The notes: generated by a model not told the origin, from the letters alone. A DNA stretch of 64,000 bases from Ursus arctos (GCF_023065955.2 NW_026622841.1:23557501-23621500); one strand, 5' to 3'; positions 1 to 12,954 are shown, numbered from the stretch's first letter. Program-made: numbers and translations.

Positions 1-619
1 GCCCTGCAAAAATCATCAAAGGAAGTACTTTGAAAGGTGAGTGAAAAGGAAAAATGATGCTTTCCTTAAGCCTTTGAAAGTCTTCTGTGCCAGAGCTCGC
101 AGGGGGTTCAATATAAAAGAGCTATTCAGCTCTTCCATCTTCCAGAGACCTGCTGTGACTTCCTTCATAACCATTTGCCTTTGCTGTGGCTGTCTGCGAG
201 CCTGGGGCTGAAGTCCTTCCTCTCCCCGCTCAAGTGCCTCTAGTCATCAGGGTTTGGATTACTCCTCCAGGAAGCCTTCCCTCATAAGCTATGGCTGATA
301 CCGTGCTCTCCATGCCTGTGGGTAGTGCTGCCTGATGGTCTGGCTCAGGTTGTGTGAGGCAGGGTTTGCGTCTGATTTGGGCCACTTCCTAGCTGGGCCT
401 GGCAGTGTGCACTTACTGGAGGAGTGTGGCTTGGCGCAGAGGGTGCACAGAGGGAAATGGAAGAGACCAGAAAGGGGAGGTAGGCGGGGCCAGTGTGGGC
501 CTGGATTGAGGGGTGGGTAGGTAGAGCTGAGGAATGACGGTAAGGAAATGGGTGGATCGGGGACAAGAGAGGTAGAGGGACAGACCAGCCCGGAGTCTAG
601 ACAAGCAAGAGGAGGCTGT

Positions 620-800
620 GGCTGTTTCACAAAAGGTCCAGGAGGTTCTTTGAGGGTGTTTGACCTCTGTCTTGAGGGCACTGGGGCGGGAGGGACTCTC
701 TAAAAGGCTTTACATAGGGGTGTAGTGTGATCAGAGCTCCCAGCAGCGTGAAAGTGGATTTGAAGGGACGGGAGCAGGGAGACTGGGTTAGTCTGTGGCC
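620..800 (-). repeat. L2-like LINE remnant
   Basis: The order of words (ggctttacataggggtg, gtgatcagagctcccag, gagcagggagactgggtta) follows the antisense L2 consensus as I remember it. It is old and diverged, and its edges are approximate. Confidence 0.4.
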
Positions 801-1567
801 ACGGTCCCCAGACAGCAGATGTACGCCGAAGATCAGGTGTAGGCAGCTGTGGTCGGCATGGAGCAGGGAGGGAGACTCAAGAGCTTCATAAGGCATCAGA
901 TCGGCAGACCAAGGTGTTGAAGGAAGAGCGGACATTGCGATGCAACTGCGTGTAAGCATGTTGACCTGATGCGCGTTCTACCGCGAGTGCGCAAGGGGAA
1001 ATCATGTGACTGGTCTTTACAGAAGAGGAACGGCGGCCAGTGGCCAGCTTTGGCATCTTGTCAAAGTCAAACATGATACATTTAGAAAGTCCCAACACTG
1101 GGCAGGGCTGTATTACCTGAAGGCGCTGTATTTTGTGGAAAATGTGATTTTCGGGGGGAATTTGGATCAGGTGCACTTGTTGCCTTAAGTGCCGACCTCC
1201 AAGCCTGTCTCGTGGGTACTGACCAGGTCTTGGGGCCTTGTTGTCCTCTGCTAAGGTTGGCTCTGAATTCTAAGGCAGAACCAGGGCCCCTCCTCCCCAG
1301 GTGTCCCCCGGGCTATTATCAGAGGCCTGAGAGGAATTAATGCTGGAGGTGAGAGCAAACACATGAGGGTCTCAACTTGCATCTGTTCGCGTGCCCGAGG
1401 AACTCAGGGGTGCCCCAACTTGGTAAAACGAATGAACAAGAAACCATGTCACCTTGGGCACATCAGTGCCTCTCCTTTGTCAGATGAGGTTGTCACACTA
1501 AGCTTATTGACAGCTATGGAAGTCTCTGGTTCTCGGGTGGGTATACCTCTCACTGTATATCAGATCC

Positions 1568-1774
1568 TTTTTTTTTTTTTTTTAAGATTTATTTATCTTA
1601 GAGATAGAGTGTGTAGAAGCAAGAGGAGCAGAGAGGAGAGGGGGAGAGAATCTTAAGCAGACTCTGCACTGAGCGCAGAGCCCAACACAGGGCTTGATCT
1701 CATGACCCTGAGTTCGTGACCTGAGCTGAAACCAAGAGTCAGATGCTTAACGACTGTGCCCCCCAGGTGCCCCT
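1568..1774 (-). mobile_element. Carnivore SINE (SINEC, tRNA-Lys-derived)
   Basis: A T run at 1568-1583 is followed by AAGATTTATTTAT, an AG-rich middle, the GGGCTTGATCTCATGACC block and the terminal CCCCCAGGTGCCCC, which is the reverse complement of the tRNA-like SINE head. A short repeat (ATCCTTTT) at both edges may be the target-site duplication. This is an older, diverged copy. Confidence 0.9.
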
Positions 1775-2072
1775 CACATCCTTTTTAAAAGCAAGTCTGT
1801 GGTGAATCCTGTAAACGGAACCACCTGTGACTTATGTTAATGTTTCTCACATACTGGTTTTATACAAACACAGCAGTGCATTGTGTCAGCGTAGTGTAAT
1901 GGTCTATGTCTTCTTAGCCAGTTTTCTCTCCGTTTGCCATTGTCAGTGAAAATGATACTTTGTAAGGGTTGCGTACCCAGCTGGGAATACAGTTTTGGTC
2001 TGGGATGAATAGAAATCCTCATGGGTCATGATCTGTGGGTAAACCGGGATGAAGCTTCTCTCCGATGCCTGA

Positions 2073-2237
<165 letters not shown>

Positions 2238-2720
2238 TGATTGACCTCAGGGAGAGTAGAAAAGCACGACACTGTCCCACTTTGCCAGCCTTTGTAAGCC
2301 CATGAGAAGCCCTGTTGCCCTTGGTGAATGTCTCCTCTTACCCCATCCCAACCTTCAGACTCCAGAGTTTAAGACTTGTAACTTTGTTGATCTGTCTTAA
2401 AAATAAGGGTTTGAGAGTTTTGCTCTTAGGCACTGGAAAGTGGCCCCTTCTACTTCCTCAGGCCATCGAAGCCAGTGGAGCAAAACAAAAAAGGGCCACA
2501 TCTTGCGCTGTGGTCTGGGTTTAGGCCAAGTGTTCTAGCAGGAAGAGCATGTCTTTAGGACCAAACCAACCCATGTACCGCAGTCCTGGGATCCAAGTCA
2601 AAAGCAAACTATGACGGTGTGGGAGCCTTCTCACATATACAGTGTCCTTTCCATTACCACTTTTCCACAGAGAGCATAACAGTGGGATTCTTCAAGATCT
2701 CTCTGTGTTTCTGAGCACAT

Positions 2721-2752
2721 CCCTACTCGGCCTTTTGGCTAAGATCTTGTGT
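2721..2752 (+). ncRNA. U2 snRNA pseudogene fragment (5' end only)
   Basis: A run of 21 bases starting at CTCGGCCTTTTGGCTAAG matches the 5' stem-loop region of vertebrate U2 snRNA exactly, and a few bases on either side also match. After about 30 bases the similarity stops: the branch-point recognition sequence and Sm site are absent. A dead fragment, not a working snRNA gene. I see no clear tail or target duplication. Confidence 0.7.
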
Positions 2753-3679
2753 CCTTCTGGGCATAAAGGGCAACAGAGTGAGAGGAAACTCCTCTCCCCT
2801 GCCATCTTTGAGGAAGGGGAGCCTAAGTGGTAGAGTGGAAGGCCGGCCTTTCTTAACTGGGAGATTGAATGACTTAATTCCTGGAACCTGCAGCCAGAAA
2901 AAAGCGAAGCTTGGGAAGTCAGCCTGAAACTCACACAGTGGTGCAGGATGGCCCTTGTGTTTTTCCCCAGCCTGTTCTCTGACAGGAGTAGACACCTGGC
3001 TGCTAAGTCATGTGACTACTTCAGACCCGCATTTCTTGGTTCTTTGGTGGGAATCTGGGCAGTCTTACCCAATGTCCAAATAAAACATGGCCAAGCAGGA
3101 CCCGCCCCAATCTCTGTATGGTAGAAGCAGGGCTTCCTGGGCTGAAATCCGAGTTGCTGTTCACTTCTCTGGATAACCGGTGGGCAGATGTACTTTGTGT
3201 TTTGTTCCCATGAAACAATGACCTAAAAGCCACACTGGTTATTCCAATGAAAAATATCAGTTAACCAGAGCAGTAGTTGGTGATTACAAAAAGGGAATAA
3301 GAGGACTTTAGGGGTGCAGAAGTAGCAGGGGCAAAAGAGCAAGGAGAGCAGCTGATAAAGGAACTGTTGACTGGCTGAGATTTCAGCCACTCAGGAGCGT
3401 GTGGTTACCCAAGATCAGGAAGCCCGCCAGTGAAGAATCCTGCCAGAGGGCATGGGCCATTGCTGGTCTGCAAGGCAGCCTGCAGTTGCCCCAGCATGTG
3501 GTGGGACCAGAAGGTCTCCGAAGCAGCTGCTAATGAGGAGAGCATGGCCTGAGTGCACCGCAGTGGCTCATCTGGGGTGTTGCTGTGCTGCCGAGATGAA
3601 TCAGAACTACGGACACCCACGTCCTCTTGTTGCTGTTGCGTGGCTCGGTCACAACTGCTCTTTGACCACGCTGGCCATT

Positions 3680-3694
3680 CCACCAGGGGGCAAA
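3680..3694 (+). promoter_or_regulatory. Possible CTCF-binding motif
   Basis: CCACCAGGGGGCAAA fits the core CTCF motif (CCASYAGRKGGCRS) with a weak last position. Motif only; binding is inferred. Confidence 0.3.
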
Positions 3695-4139
3695 GGGGAA
3701 GTGTTCACTGGGTCTCGCTCCAGTATCCCAAAGTGGGGAAGATTTGCAACTGAGAGATAAGAAATTGATAACTGGCACCCGGACTTCTCCAACATCCCAT
3801 AATCGTTTTATTCTTCAATTGGGGAGCAGGTTTGGAGGTGGACTTGCTGAGCAGGGGAACAGTCTGCCCACTTCAACTGGAGGAGGCTCCTGGTGGCTGC
3901 TGTGAGCAGTGGGCGGGTGCTGATCCAAGGAGAAGGTGGTTCCCTCCAAGGCTCCAAGGAGGCCGGGTGCTTTCATGCACAAAGCAAATGGCACTGGAGA
4001 ATCTATTGAAATGAGCCTTTCTTCTCTATTTTCGATAAACACATTTCCTTTTTTACTCACACTTTTTCTTAAAGGACAAGGTTATAAATATTTGGGGCTC
4101 TTTGAGCCATGCTGTTTTTGAAGCAGCTACTCCGCTGTG

Positions 4140-4262
4140 CCGCTGTTGTGTGAAAATAGCCACAGACAGAACGTAAATGAGTGGGCATGACTCTTCTAAT
4201 AAAACTTTATTTATAAAAACACGCTACAGGCTATGGGCCGTAGGTTGCCAACCCCTGCTTTA
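4140..4262 (+). repeat. Old mammalian interspersed repeat (hAT-like, family uncertain)
   Basis: The order GAAAATAGCCACAGACAG, AATAAAACTTTATTTATAAA, GGGCCGTAGGTTGCCAACCC is a pattern seen repeatedly in mammalian genomes as a decayed DNA-transposon-like element. I cannot name the family with certainty. Confidence 0.5.
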
Positions 4263-5891
4263 CTGCTTTGGTTTTACTGTTTGATTTTTGGCTTTTTGCT
4301 TGTCATACTGAGGTGCTGCTCTTTAGGATAGTGTATAAGGAAGGGGCTTTCTGGTCAGTATAGTGCAGTAACGCTAACTATTACTAGGATTCCGTAGGCG
4401 TTCAGTATCTTCTACTAAAATTCCTGCCATGACAGTGCAGTGAAGGCTTTGGAAATGGACACAGCACTCGTTCCCAAGAATAAGTGAAGAAGAGAGAGAA
4501 ATGATCCGTCCCTCCTGGGATGGTCCAAAACCCACTTCCTGACTAGTAGGACCTATTTGAGAGCAGGACGCTCTGGGCTCTGATTGAAAGCCTAGTGCTT
4601 TACTCCCCATGTGGGTGTACCACCATCGAGCCCCCTGTCTTGTCTGGGGGTATTGGCCTCTGGCTTTAACCTATCTTCGTTTTTTCAGTCTTATTCCGTT
4701 ACACTAAATTTTTTTGGCCTCCAGCTGTTTTGTTTTTTTTTTATTAGATTAAATAAAATGGCTCATGTGTTTCTGTAGACACTTGTGAACACGTGCAGTC
4801 TATATAACCGTCCTCAATTCAGTTCCCTTATTCGTGTTTCTGAACACCTATCTGCCAAGGCAAGAACAGGCATTCATTATATTGCTATTTCTTTGTGTAT
4901 TTTAAAACTTTATTTAAAAAAATTTAAAAAGTAAATCCCAGCCCCTATGAAGCTTACACCGTACCAGTCCTCATTAGTGAAGTCTAGAGTTACGTTGTCT
5001 AGTTCATGCTTGGATTGTCCACTTCTTGGATAGTTTTTAATCCCAGTATATTCCATCTTTACCTCCCAGTTATATAGGTGTCACAGAGTTTTGTTTTAAT
5101 TTTTTAGCCTGTATAAATTGCCTTTAAAATAACTGCAGCTGGAGAGAAATATGGGAGGCCACTGTATTATTTCTTAAACTGAGTGATCTTTTGTAATTCA
5201 AAAAGAAATGATAATGCCTTAAAGCTAAATATAAATTTTAAGAGATGATCTGTGTCTTTGATGACTTACTTGCTCAAGTCAACGTGGCAGTGGGTATTTG
5301 CTCCCACAGCAGTTCCAGGTTAGGTGTGTCCGTAACTGTGAGGGCGCGTGGAGCGTGGTCCTGTTCGGCAGTGGCCAGGAGCCAGCTGGCCGTCCAGCTC
5401 CTCCATCAGTGCTCCCAGAAGTTCCTCCTCTTCCTCCCCTGTTGGCACTTCGCATGTGGGACACAGATGTTTGCTGGTTATTATGTTCAGAGAGAAATGG
5501 CTGCAGATAAATGACCATTCTTATTAAACTCATAAAAACATCCATAAAGTATTTGGTTGAAATGAAGTTTAAAATGAGTCTGCATGATTGCCGTCTCTCC
5601 TTTGCTCTTGGAGAAGTTAAAATGGTAGCATAACCCATCTGGTTTGATCAGGGCAATCAGAGTGAGGCTATTTCGCTTTCAGTCCAGGGGAGCCCCTTTG
5701 CCCTCTGAGCTGTTACTATGAGTGGTAATTACTTGGTGAGGAGCCTGGTTCATTTGAGGAGTCATTGGCCCAGAAAAGAAAAAATCAAACTTTTGTTTAA
5801 AGTCCTTTAAAGAAGGATAAAATGTCCTTTCTATCCTACCATGGATGCTGAGTGTCATTCATTCATTCTTTTTTTTTTTTTTTCTTTCCAG

Positions 5892-6001
5892 GAGTGAGAG
5901 AGTCCCATCAGATAAACATTTTTAAGATAATTGCTTCTATCCTGCACCTCGGAAACGTGGAGATTCAGGCTGAGCGTGATGGTGATTCCTGTAGTGTATC
6001 A
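5892..6001 (+). CDS. MYO5B: MYO5B exon 9: upper 50K helix (IASILHLGN)
   Basis: 110 bp. GA completes Gly316, then [36 protein letters not shown] (residues 317-352), ending in phase 0. IASILHLGN is the conserved upper 50K helix found in almost all myosins. The acceptor has an unbroken T15 run and ends TTCCAG; the donor is the strong GTAAGT. Differences from remembered human are S to N in HQINIF, S to N in HLGNVE and I to V in SCSVS, all mild. The open frame starting upstream at 5852 is intron read-through, not an alternative start. Confidence 0.97.
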
Positions 6002-7689
6002 GTAAGTCACACACCAGCACCCAAGATAAAACATACACAATTTACTCTGCTCTTAGGGTTTTATACAACTGAAATGTGTCTTTACACTCAGAGGACACTC
6101 GTAGGTTATTTATTCTTAACAGTAATGGTTTCTGTTCTCTTGTTGATAATTTTTTAAAAGAACACATCCTTTTCAAATCAGCTGCCATCAAATTTCTATC
6201 ACCAAGGGCAGAGAATTTAGTGGCTATTAAATAAATTCTTTTTCTTATGAATTGCTTTTCCAAGTACCTTGTGGTCCATGGAATTCTACGAAGTGTTATC
6301 AATCCATGAGTACTTTCTGAGCTCCCAACTGAGGTCCACGCAACAAGGAGATGAAGGAGTGTTGGACAACGTATTTGGTGACTGTCTCCGAGGAGCTTAC
6401 AGTGTAATTGGGTAGACAAAAGATGACCCTGCTTGGCAAGATTTTGACAGTATGATGCAGAATATTGGGACATCTATGTGAAAGTATTGCAACTTGTGAA
6501 TTACTCCGTAAATGCTCATAGTGACTGTTATTTTCCCAGTGCCCAGTGTAGCACCAGATATGTGCTAGGTAAGAAATGTCTAAGTGGGTAGATGTGGGAG
6601 ATGGTGGAGACGTGTAGTTCTGTAGACAGCAGCTGGGGTGTGCTCTCTGCTATTCGTGTCAGGCTAGGTCCGACCTGGTTTTCTCACCTTGAATAAGTGA
6701 ATCTGCAATTGTTGATTATATACCTTTTGTGTGCCCCTTAGTGGCTAAGTCCTAGGGAGGTACAAGGATGATTCTTGTTCCCAACGACTTAGAATTTAGA
6801 AACCCACATTCTGGGAAAAGACAGAAGGCAATACTATAGAATATGAATGTGGGCCTTTGTCCATGCCACTCACAACTGATGCTTTTTCAATTGAACAACT
6901 ATTTATTAATCTCCTGCTGTTTGCCTGGAGTTTGGGCTTATCAGAAATTGAAACTGGTCCTACCTTTAGAGGAAGGACCTGAACGGTAGTTCGCATCGGG
7001 CAAGCCCTTGCCCCATATATTTTCCCTGAAAGAGAAATGGTCTTGGGGGTGGGAGATCCCCTGGGCCCATCAAGGCTGCCACATCCTCAGCATGGAATCT
7101 GCCACGTCAGGAGAGCTTTGGGGCTCACGTGCCTGGGCCTAGCGCGAAAGGAGGGAATGCGGAGCTGAGCAGTGTTGGGGGACCATGGATGATGTGAGGG
7201 GGTGTGTGTTGGATGGGCAGTGAGGTTGTCAGTAATGGTGTTATGAGAGAGCCCATGCTGTGCGAGGAGGTCCTGGACCCTGGCAGGACGGGGAGTGGGC
7301 CTCCAGTGCAGACCACAGCCCCCCGCCCCCAGTTCTGAGGCCTTCAGGCCAGGGAAGCATTGCCCCCATGGCTTTCGCCTTGTGAGAAAGGCATAAAGGA
7401 TCTGTGCCCAACCCCCACACGTACCCCAGTAAATGCCCCTTGGTCCCTTAGGGCCGCCATATGCATCCTAGTGTCAGCAACAGGGGAGAGTAGGAATGTT
7501 TGCTTTGAGAAACTCCTGGTTTGGGTCGGTGAGGTACAGGAAAGGTGACACATATTCCCTTGGTTTCCAACTCACCCAACACCCACCCCCCAGCCCCTCC
7601 TCCCCCATCACGGAGTCTTACAGCATCTGTACTTTTCTCCGTGGTGCTGAGCATGGTTTTAAGTTTGTTTTGCGCGGGGAGGTTTGCTG

Positions 7690-7830
7690 CATGTCTCTCC
7701 CCGCTCATGAAACTTCACAATCTACGAAGGCAGCTACTGTTGGTGAATTATTGTATCCCCAGAACCCAGGACAGTGCCCAGCCCTTGGTAGGTGCCTGAC
7801 GAGTGGATATTTGATCAATGCTGGTTTCCC
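7690..7830 (+). repeat. L2 LINE 3' end fragment
   Basis: It contains the L2 end pattern: TGTATCCCCAGAACCCAGGA, CAGTGCCCAGCCCTTGGTAG, GTGCCTGACGAGTGGATATT. Diverged; edges approximate. Confidence 0.6.
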
Positions 7831-8085
7831 CCACTAAACTCTAGGGCCATGTCTGTGTGCTCTCTCTTCCAACCCTGACACACATTGGTACCCACCAAGT
7901 GTTTCTGTTAAGACTATACGAGTGTGAGAATAACAAGGCATATACTTGGAGAAGAGTGGACAGAGGGCACAGGTGGTGGTTTAGGGAGAAGAGGGAGGAA
8001 GCTGAGAGGTAGAGGTGTGGACACCAAATGGGGCAGCAGACCCTATTTCTCAGAGATAACAGTTGGTCAGGCTTCCCTTCCCTTC

Positions 8086-8260
8086 CTTTTTATTTTGTTT
8101 ATTTGACAGAAAGCACGAGCAGGGGGAGATGCAGAGGGAGAGGGAGAAGCAGGCTCCCTGCTGAGCAGGGAGCCCGACACGGGGCTTGATCCCAGGACCC
8201 TGGGATCATGACCTGAGCCAAAGGCAGACGCTTAACCGACTGAGCCACCCAGGTGCCCCA
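8086..8260 (-). mobile_element. Carnivore SINE (SINEC)
   Basis: Antisense layout: TTTGTTTATTTGACAGAAAG, AG-rich middle, CTCCCTGCTGAGCAGGGAGC hairpin block, GGGCTTGATCCCAGGACCC, TTAACCGACTGAGCCACCC, AGGTGCCCCA. This is the older SINEC type with the CTGAGCAGGGAG block, unlike the copies at 20132, 28626 and 37371. Confidence 0.93.
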
Positions 8261-8339
8261 GGAAGTCAGGGTTTTGAGCACAGGAACTTGGTCTAGGCCA
8301 GTCTTATGTTCTCTGATTGGAGACTGCAGAGAACTCGTC

Positions 8340-8480
8340 GTGAGTGAGAGCTTGGAGTCAGGACTGCCAGGGTTAAATCCTGGTTGTGCCACTTCCTGAT
8401 GGTTAACCTTCCTGTCTGCCGCCTCATCTGTGGAATGTGGGGTGGTATTACCTACCTTAGCCCAGGGCTCACATGAGTGC
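8340..8480 (+). repeat. MIR SINE
   Basis: Core MIR order is visible: CTTGGAGTCAGGACTGCCAG, GGTTAAATCCTGGTTGTGCC, ACTTCCTGATGGTTAACC, CTCATCTGTGGAATG. Confidence 0.75.
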
Positions 8481-8854
8481 ATTCTTGACTCTTCTCTTTC
8501 TTGTTGGAGCCAGAGTGGACCTTACCCTCATCCCTGTTACTTCACAGGGTTGGAAAAACAGGCCCAGAGAGACCATGATGACAGTTAATGGCCACGTCGG
8601 GCCACAGCCAGTGCCATTTCCCCCGTACCACTGCCAGCCTGGGGCTGGGGCTGCTCTCGCCATGCTGATGTCCCCCGGCAGGTGCCGTGCCCAGTGCTGG
8701 GCACACAGCGTACATGCAGGAGGTGCTTCACTACGTGCCTGCTAGTGAAAGTCTCTCTCAAATGGGTTTTGGTTTATTCCTCCGGTACAGAGGGTGGGCC
8801 TCCTGCTGGAAAGCCTGTCTGTCCATACGCAGTATGCCTTCTGCTCGGTAGTTT

Positions 8855-9080
8855 TGATTTTTAATTAAAGCGTGAAACTGTGTTCCATGACTGCCAGAGT
8901 TACCTTGGAGAGGCAACAGCGTGCAATTACTTGGACACCAGAGGCAATTTGTTTCTTGAATCTGGCAATATGGGCCCGCAAAACCTAATCTACCTATGAT
9001 GCGATTTTTAATGGATTTAGCATCATTTAATTAAGCTTAAATGTAATTGCACGATGTTAAATCAGTCTCAGCACCTTTAA
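8855..9080. other. AT-rich block with clustered homeodomain-type motifs (possible conserved element)
   Basis: It has no repeat signature and carries several TAAT-core words, including TTTAATTAAGC, TTTTTAATGGATTTAGC and ATGTAATTGCACG. Such composition is common in conserved non-coding elements. Conservation cannot be seen from one sequence, so this is a guess based on composition. Confidence 0.25.
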
Positions 9081-9697
9081 TCAACAGTCAGAAGGGGGTA
9101 ATAGAGGGGCAAGCCACATCCCACTGCAGCAGCTGGGAACCTGTCCTGAGGTGATTGTCAGACACTTCCAGAACTTGTGGTTCTGTCTCCACCGTGTTTG
9201 CCAGGGAGGTGCCGGGGAGGGCAAAGCTCCAGGAGGCAGGCCTGGAGCAGTCATGTTGGCTGCTAGCAGGCTGTCTACAGGTCAGGGAATCCAGCTGCAA
9301 TGCTATGCCTAGCAATTAAGAATTTCTTAGAAGTAGGTCAGATTAAGTAGTTGGACTTTTGCCACCTCTGAACCTGTTGCCTGCCTAGCAGTCCCCAGGC
9401 ATTTAACAGCACTGCATATGGCTTTCTCTTGTGGGGAGGAGGTGGGCAGGTGTGGGCTGCTGCAGAGAGAAGTCTCTCAGTCAGGAGAAGTAGCTGAGGC
9501 GGCCCCGCGTGCTGCGTGAAAAGATGGGGGCCTGTCTTCTCTGGCTGGATCAGGAGCTCTGGGCCACAGTCAGTGGTGCCTCCCTCCCCCTCATTCTCTT
9601 TGTTTGAGAAATAAGGGATTGGGTTAGAATGATGATTCCCAAGGAATTTTCCTGGAAACTTTAGCCCTAGGCAATTTCTTAAGAAGGTAAGGGTTCT

Positions 9698-9907
9698 GGG
9701 GCACCTAGGTGGCTCAGTCCGTTAAGCGGCTGCCTTCGGCTCAGGTCACAGTCTCAGGGTCCTGGCATTGATCCCCGAGTCCGGCTCCCTGCTCAATAGG
9801 GAGTCTGTTTTTCCCTCTCCCTCTGCCCCTTCCTCTTGCTCATGCTCGCTTGCGTGCGCGCTCTCTCTCTCTCAAAATCTTAAAAAAAAAAAAAAAAGTT
9901 CTTTAGT
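9698..9907 (+). mobile_element. Carnivore SINE (SINEC)
   Basis: Sense orientation: GGGGCACCTAGGTGGCTCAG, TTAAGCGGCTGCCTTCGGCT, CTCCCTGCTCAATAGGGAG, a C/T-rich stretch, CTCTCTCTCTCTCAAAATCT and a 16-base A tail (9892-9907). GTTCT on both sides is a possible short target duplication. Confidence 0.95.
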
Positions 9908-10204
9908 CAATGAAGTGCAGGAAATGCTGCATAAAATATGTCTCTTGGTGCTTTCAGGGTCTAACAGCCCAGCGGTGTTCAACCTGGTTCTGTCCCTCAG
10001 CCCCTGTCGTTTGGTAAAGCCCAGTCATGTGCTTTGTAACTGTTGCTTCACAGACCACATTTTGGAAGAACACTGGCCTTACTGGGAGGTTCTTTCCTAC
10101 TCTGACATTCTATTATTTTGTAATTGTGTTTGCTTTGGGTAGATGGATTTTAAATATCTGTAGAAGAAAAAAAAAATGGCCTGGGGAAATGGTGTGAAGG
10201 GGGA

Positions 10205-10350
10205 AATGGTAGTTATCTGCGTTAATTTTCATTGAACGCTTAAACTCATTTAAATCCTACAAGGCAGCCTCATCAGAAAATGAGTCCCACAAGCAAAGGC
10301 AATTTAGGGCCATTATTGAAGGTGGCACATCATGTTCTGAAGGGTTCCTT
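10205..10350 (-). repeat. MIR-like remnant
   Basis: Weak similarity to antisense MIR (CATTGAACGCTTAAACTCAT, TTAAATCCTACAAGGCAGCC, AGAAAATGAG). Low confidence. Confidence 0.35.
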
Positions 10351-11223
10351 TTCTGCCTGAGAGTTAATAAGCAATCCAGCAGGCTCGTGGCTGGGTTATC
10401 AGCTTCCGGGGGGAGGGGGGATTAGATGAGGGATCGGAGAACAGGGTTTTTTTGTTGGGTGCCCTGAGTGAAGAGCAAGGAGTATCTGACTTACACATGT
10501 GGGTGAAATTAAGACAAGACCTGTGGGTGATGTGCTTCTTAGGGTCAGGAACACCAGGTGATATGCTGGGTACTTCGGGTAAACGAGGGTCGAGATCGGA
10601 GGCAGCTGGGTACGCTGGGTGGGAGGGTGCCGCTTATCGCTATAGAGAAGGGTTTTCGGGAGGAATTCTTCGTTTTCCCTCCAGCTCTAAAAGGGTAGGT
10701 GGTACCAGTTGCAGTGTTCCAGATAGCTCTTCTTGGGTCAAAGTTGTTCTCCGTTCTTGCTGTTTATCCTAGCTTTCCACGTTGGTTGGCTTCTTTCCCC
10801 AGGCAGCAAGGGCTTTAAGGGTAGAACACCAGGTTACTATCACTGCGGCTACCGTGCAGGACAGTCGGCTTGGCACAGTGCAGTGTCCGTGTGGGGAAGA
10901 TGTCCAGTTGGTTCAACTCCACTCATTTCAGAACGTGCAGCTGTTAGACTGGGTGCTGCGGGTCAAGGGTAATGCTGGAACGTGAGGACTTCTTTCCGTG
11001 CTCAGCCCTGTGTGTGGGACTCCACAGATGGAAACTGTACATTTACTGTGATTCTGCATCTGCTGCTTTGTACGATTCCTGCTGCCTTCTGGCTCCTTAT
11101 TCCTAATGGATTTATCCATCCCTAAGTTATCAATTCTCATTCTGCTCCCTTCACTCAAGGGATTCTCTCCAGCCTCTGACTTGGCAGCCAGCTGGCAGTG
11201 GAGGAGGGCAGAGGAGAAGTTGA

Positions 11224-11724
<501 letters not shown>

Positions 11725-11819
11725 TAGGCCTGCGCCCAGCCTCCTTTCACTCCGCCTGATGGTTGTGTCCTCCTGCTGGCATTTCAGGGTTGGCAGGAGG
11801 TCTTGGAGAGCTCCCCCAG

Positions 11820-12010
11820 CTCCCCGGTTCTCAACCAGGGAGCATTTTTTGGTTGTCACAATGACTGGGGTCTCTGCTGGCACCTAGTGGCCCGAGGTCA
11901 GGGATGCTGGTGTCCGACAGTACAGAGGAAAGTTCCAAAGAAGAATGGCCCCCATCAAAACCCCAGTAGCTCCTCCATGGATAAGCCCTATACACACCGT
12001 TCTTCACAAC
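11820..12010 (-). repeat. hAT-Charlie DNA transposon remnant (MER58-like)
   Basis: The order GGTTCTCAACCAGGGAGCAT, TTTTTGGTTGTCACAATGAC, GGCACCTAGTGGCCCGAGGT, CAGGGATGCTGGTG matches the antisense MER58 pattern from memory. A sense-oriented relative lies at 46990-47165. Confidence 0.7.
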
Positions 12011-12269
12011 TGGGAAATGGGCCCAGAGAGGGAAGGGTCATGCCCAACGTTGGACCAGAAGCTGCTCTGAACATAATTTCAGGCTTTGTGTCTCAGCTGT
12101 TATACTGAAACCTACCATCTGACCTCATTCACTGTATTCCGCATCAAGATGGTTATTGTAATACCATGATTTTGCCCAGTGCTGTAAGACTTGTGTGAGA
12201 GGCTTCTTTTCCTTTCAGAATTCTAGCCTAATGGCAAGGACTGTTATTTGTTACAGCGTCTTTTGCAGG

Positions 12270-12420
12270 GAGAGGCAACGTGGCTCAGTGGAAAATCTAC
12301 CTGACTAGGCTTCAGGCGACAGGCGTTTTAACTCAAGGCTGGCCCCAGCTCGCTGGGTGAGGCTCCATAGATCACAGCCCCCTTCTGGTCTTCTGTCTCC
12401 ATAGCTTAAAGTGAAGCATT
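12270..12420 (+). repeat. MIR-like SINE remnant
   Basis: AACGTGGCTCAGTGGAAAAT, GGCTTCAGGCGACAGGCGTT and TCTTCTGTCTCCATAG follow the MIR order loosely. Confidence 0.4.
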
Positions 12421-12954
12421 GAGCCATAGTCTCTCTGAGGTTCTTCCCAGATCCTTGTAGAGTTCTTTGAAATTACATGTCCTCCTTTGCAAACTCCTTT
12501 GCACCTCTTTTACGATCAATGTCTTGCCCTCTTTAAGCTAATAATAGATTGAATCCTCCTGGGTCTTCATATCACAGAAGGTGATGGCTTCTGTCTTAAA
12601 ATAGAAATTGAGACCCATGGAAGTGCAGAGTTGTAAGACCAGGGCTGCTCTAGTGGGAACAACTGCTTAGCGGGTTGATGGGCTGGCACTTGCCTTACGT
12701 TGAGACTAGAGCAAAGAGAACCTCCTGGAAGTGGCCACCTCCCCCAGCAAAGGTAGGCAGTCCTAGTTACATTCCGCTGCTCTTGCTCACCGCCAGGTTT
12801 CAAATCAAACCATGTTGCAGGGTGTGGAGGATGTGGAAGAAGGAAACTTGATTGCTGGCGTCACAAAGGCCTCCCGCTGACGAACGGAGGCACACACATG
12901 AGCTACATAACACAACAGAGTCAACAGAAGAAATTCTGGCGGAGTCCATTTGAG

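Noticed and set aside
117..134. Perfect 7-bp hairpin with 4-base loop
   Set aside because: Too short for a microRNA precursor or other structured RNA; likely chance.
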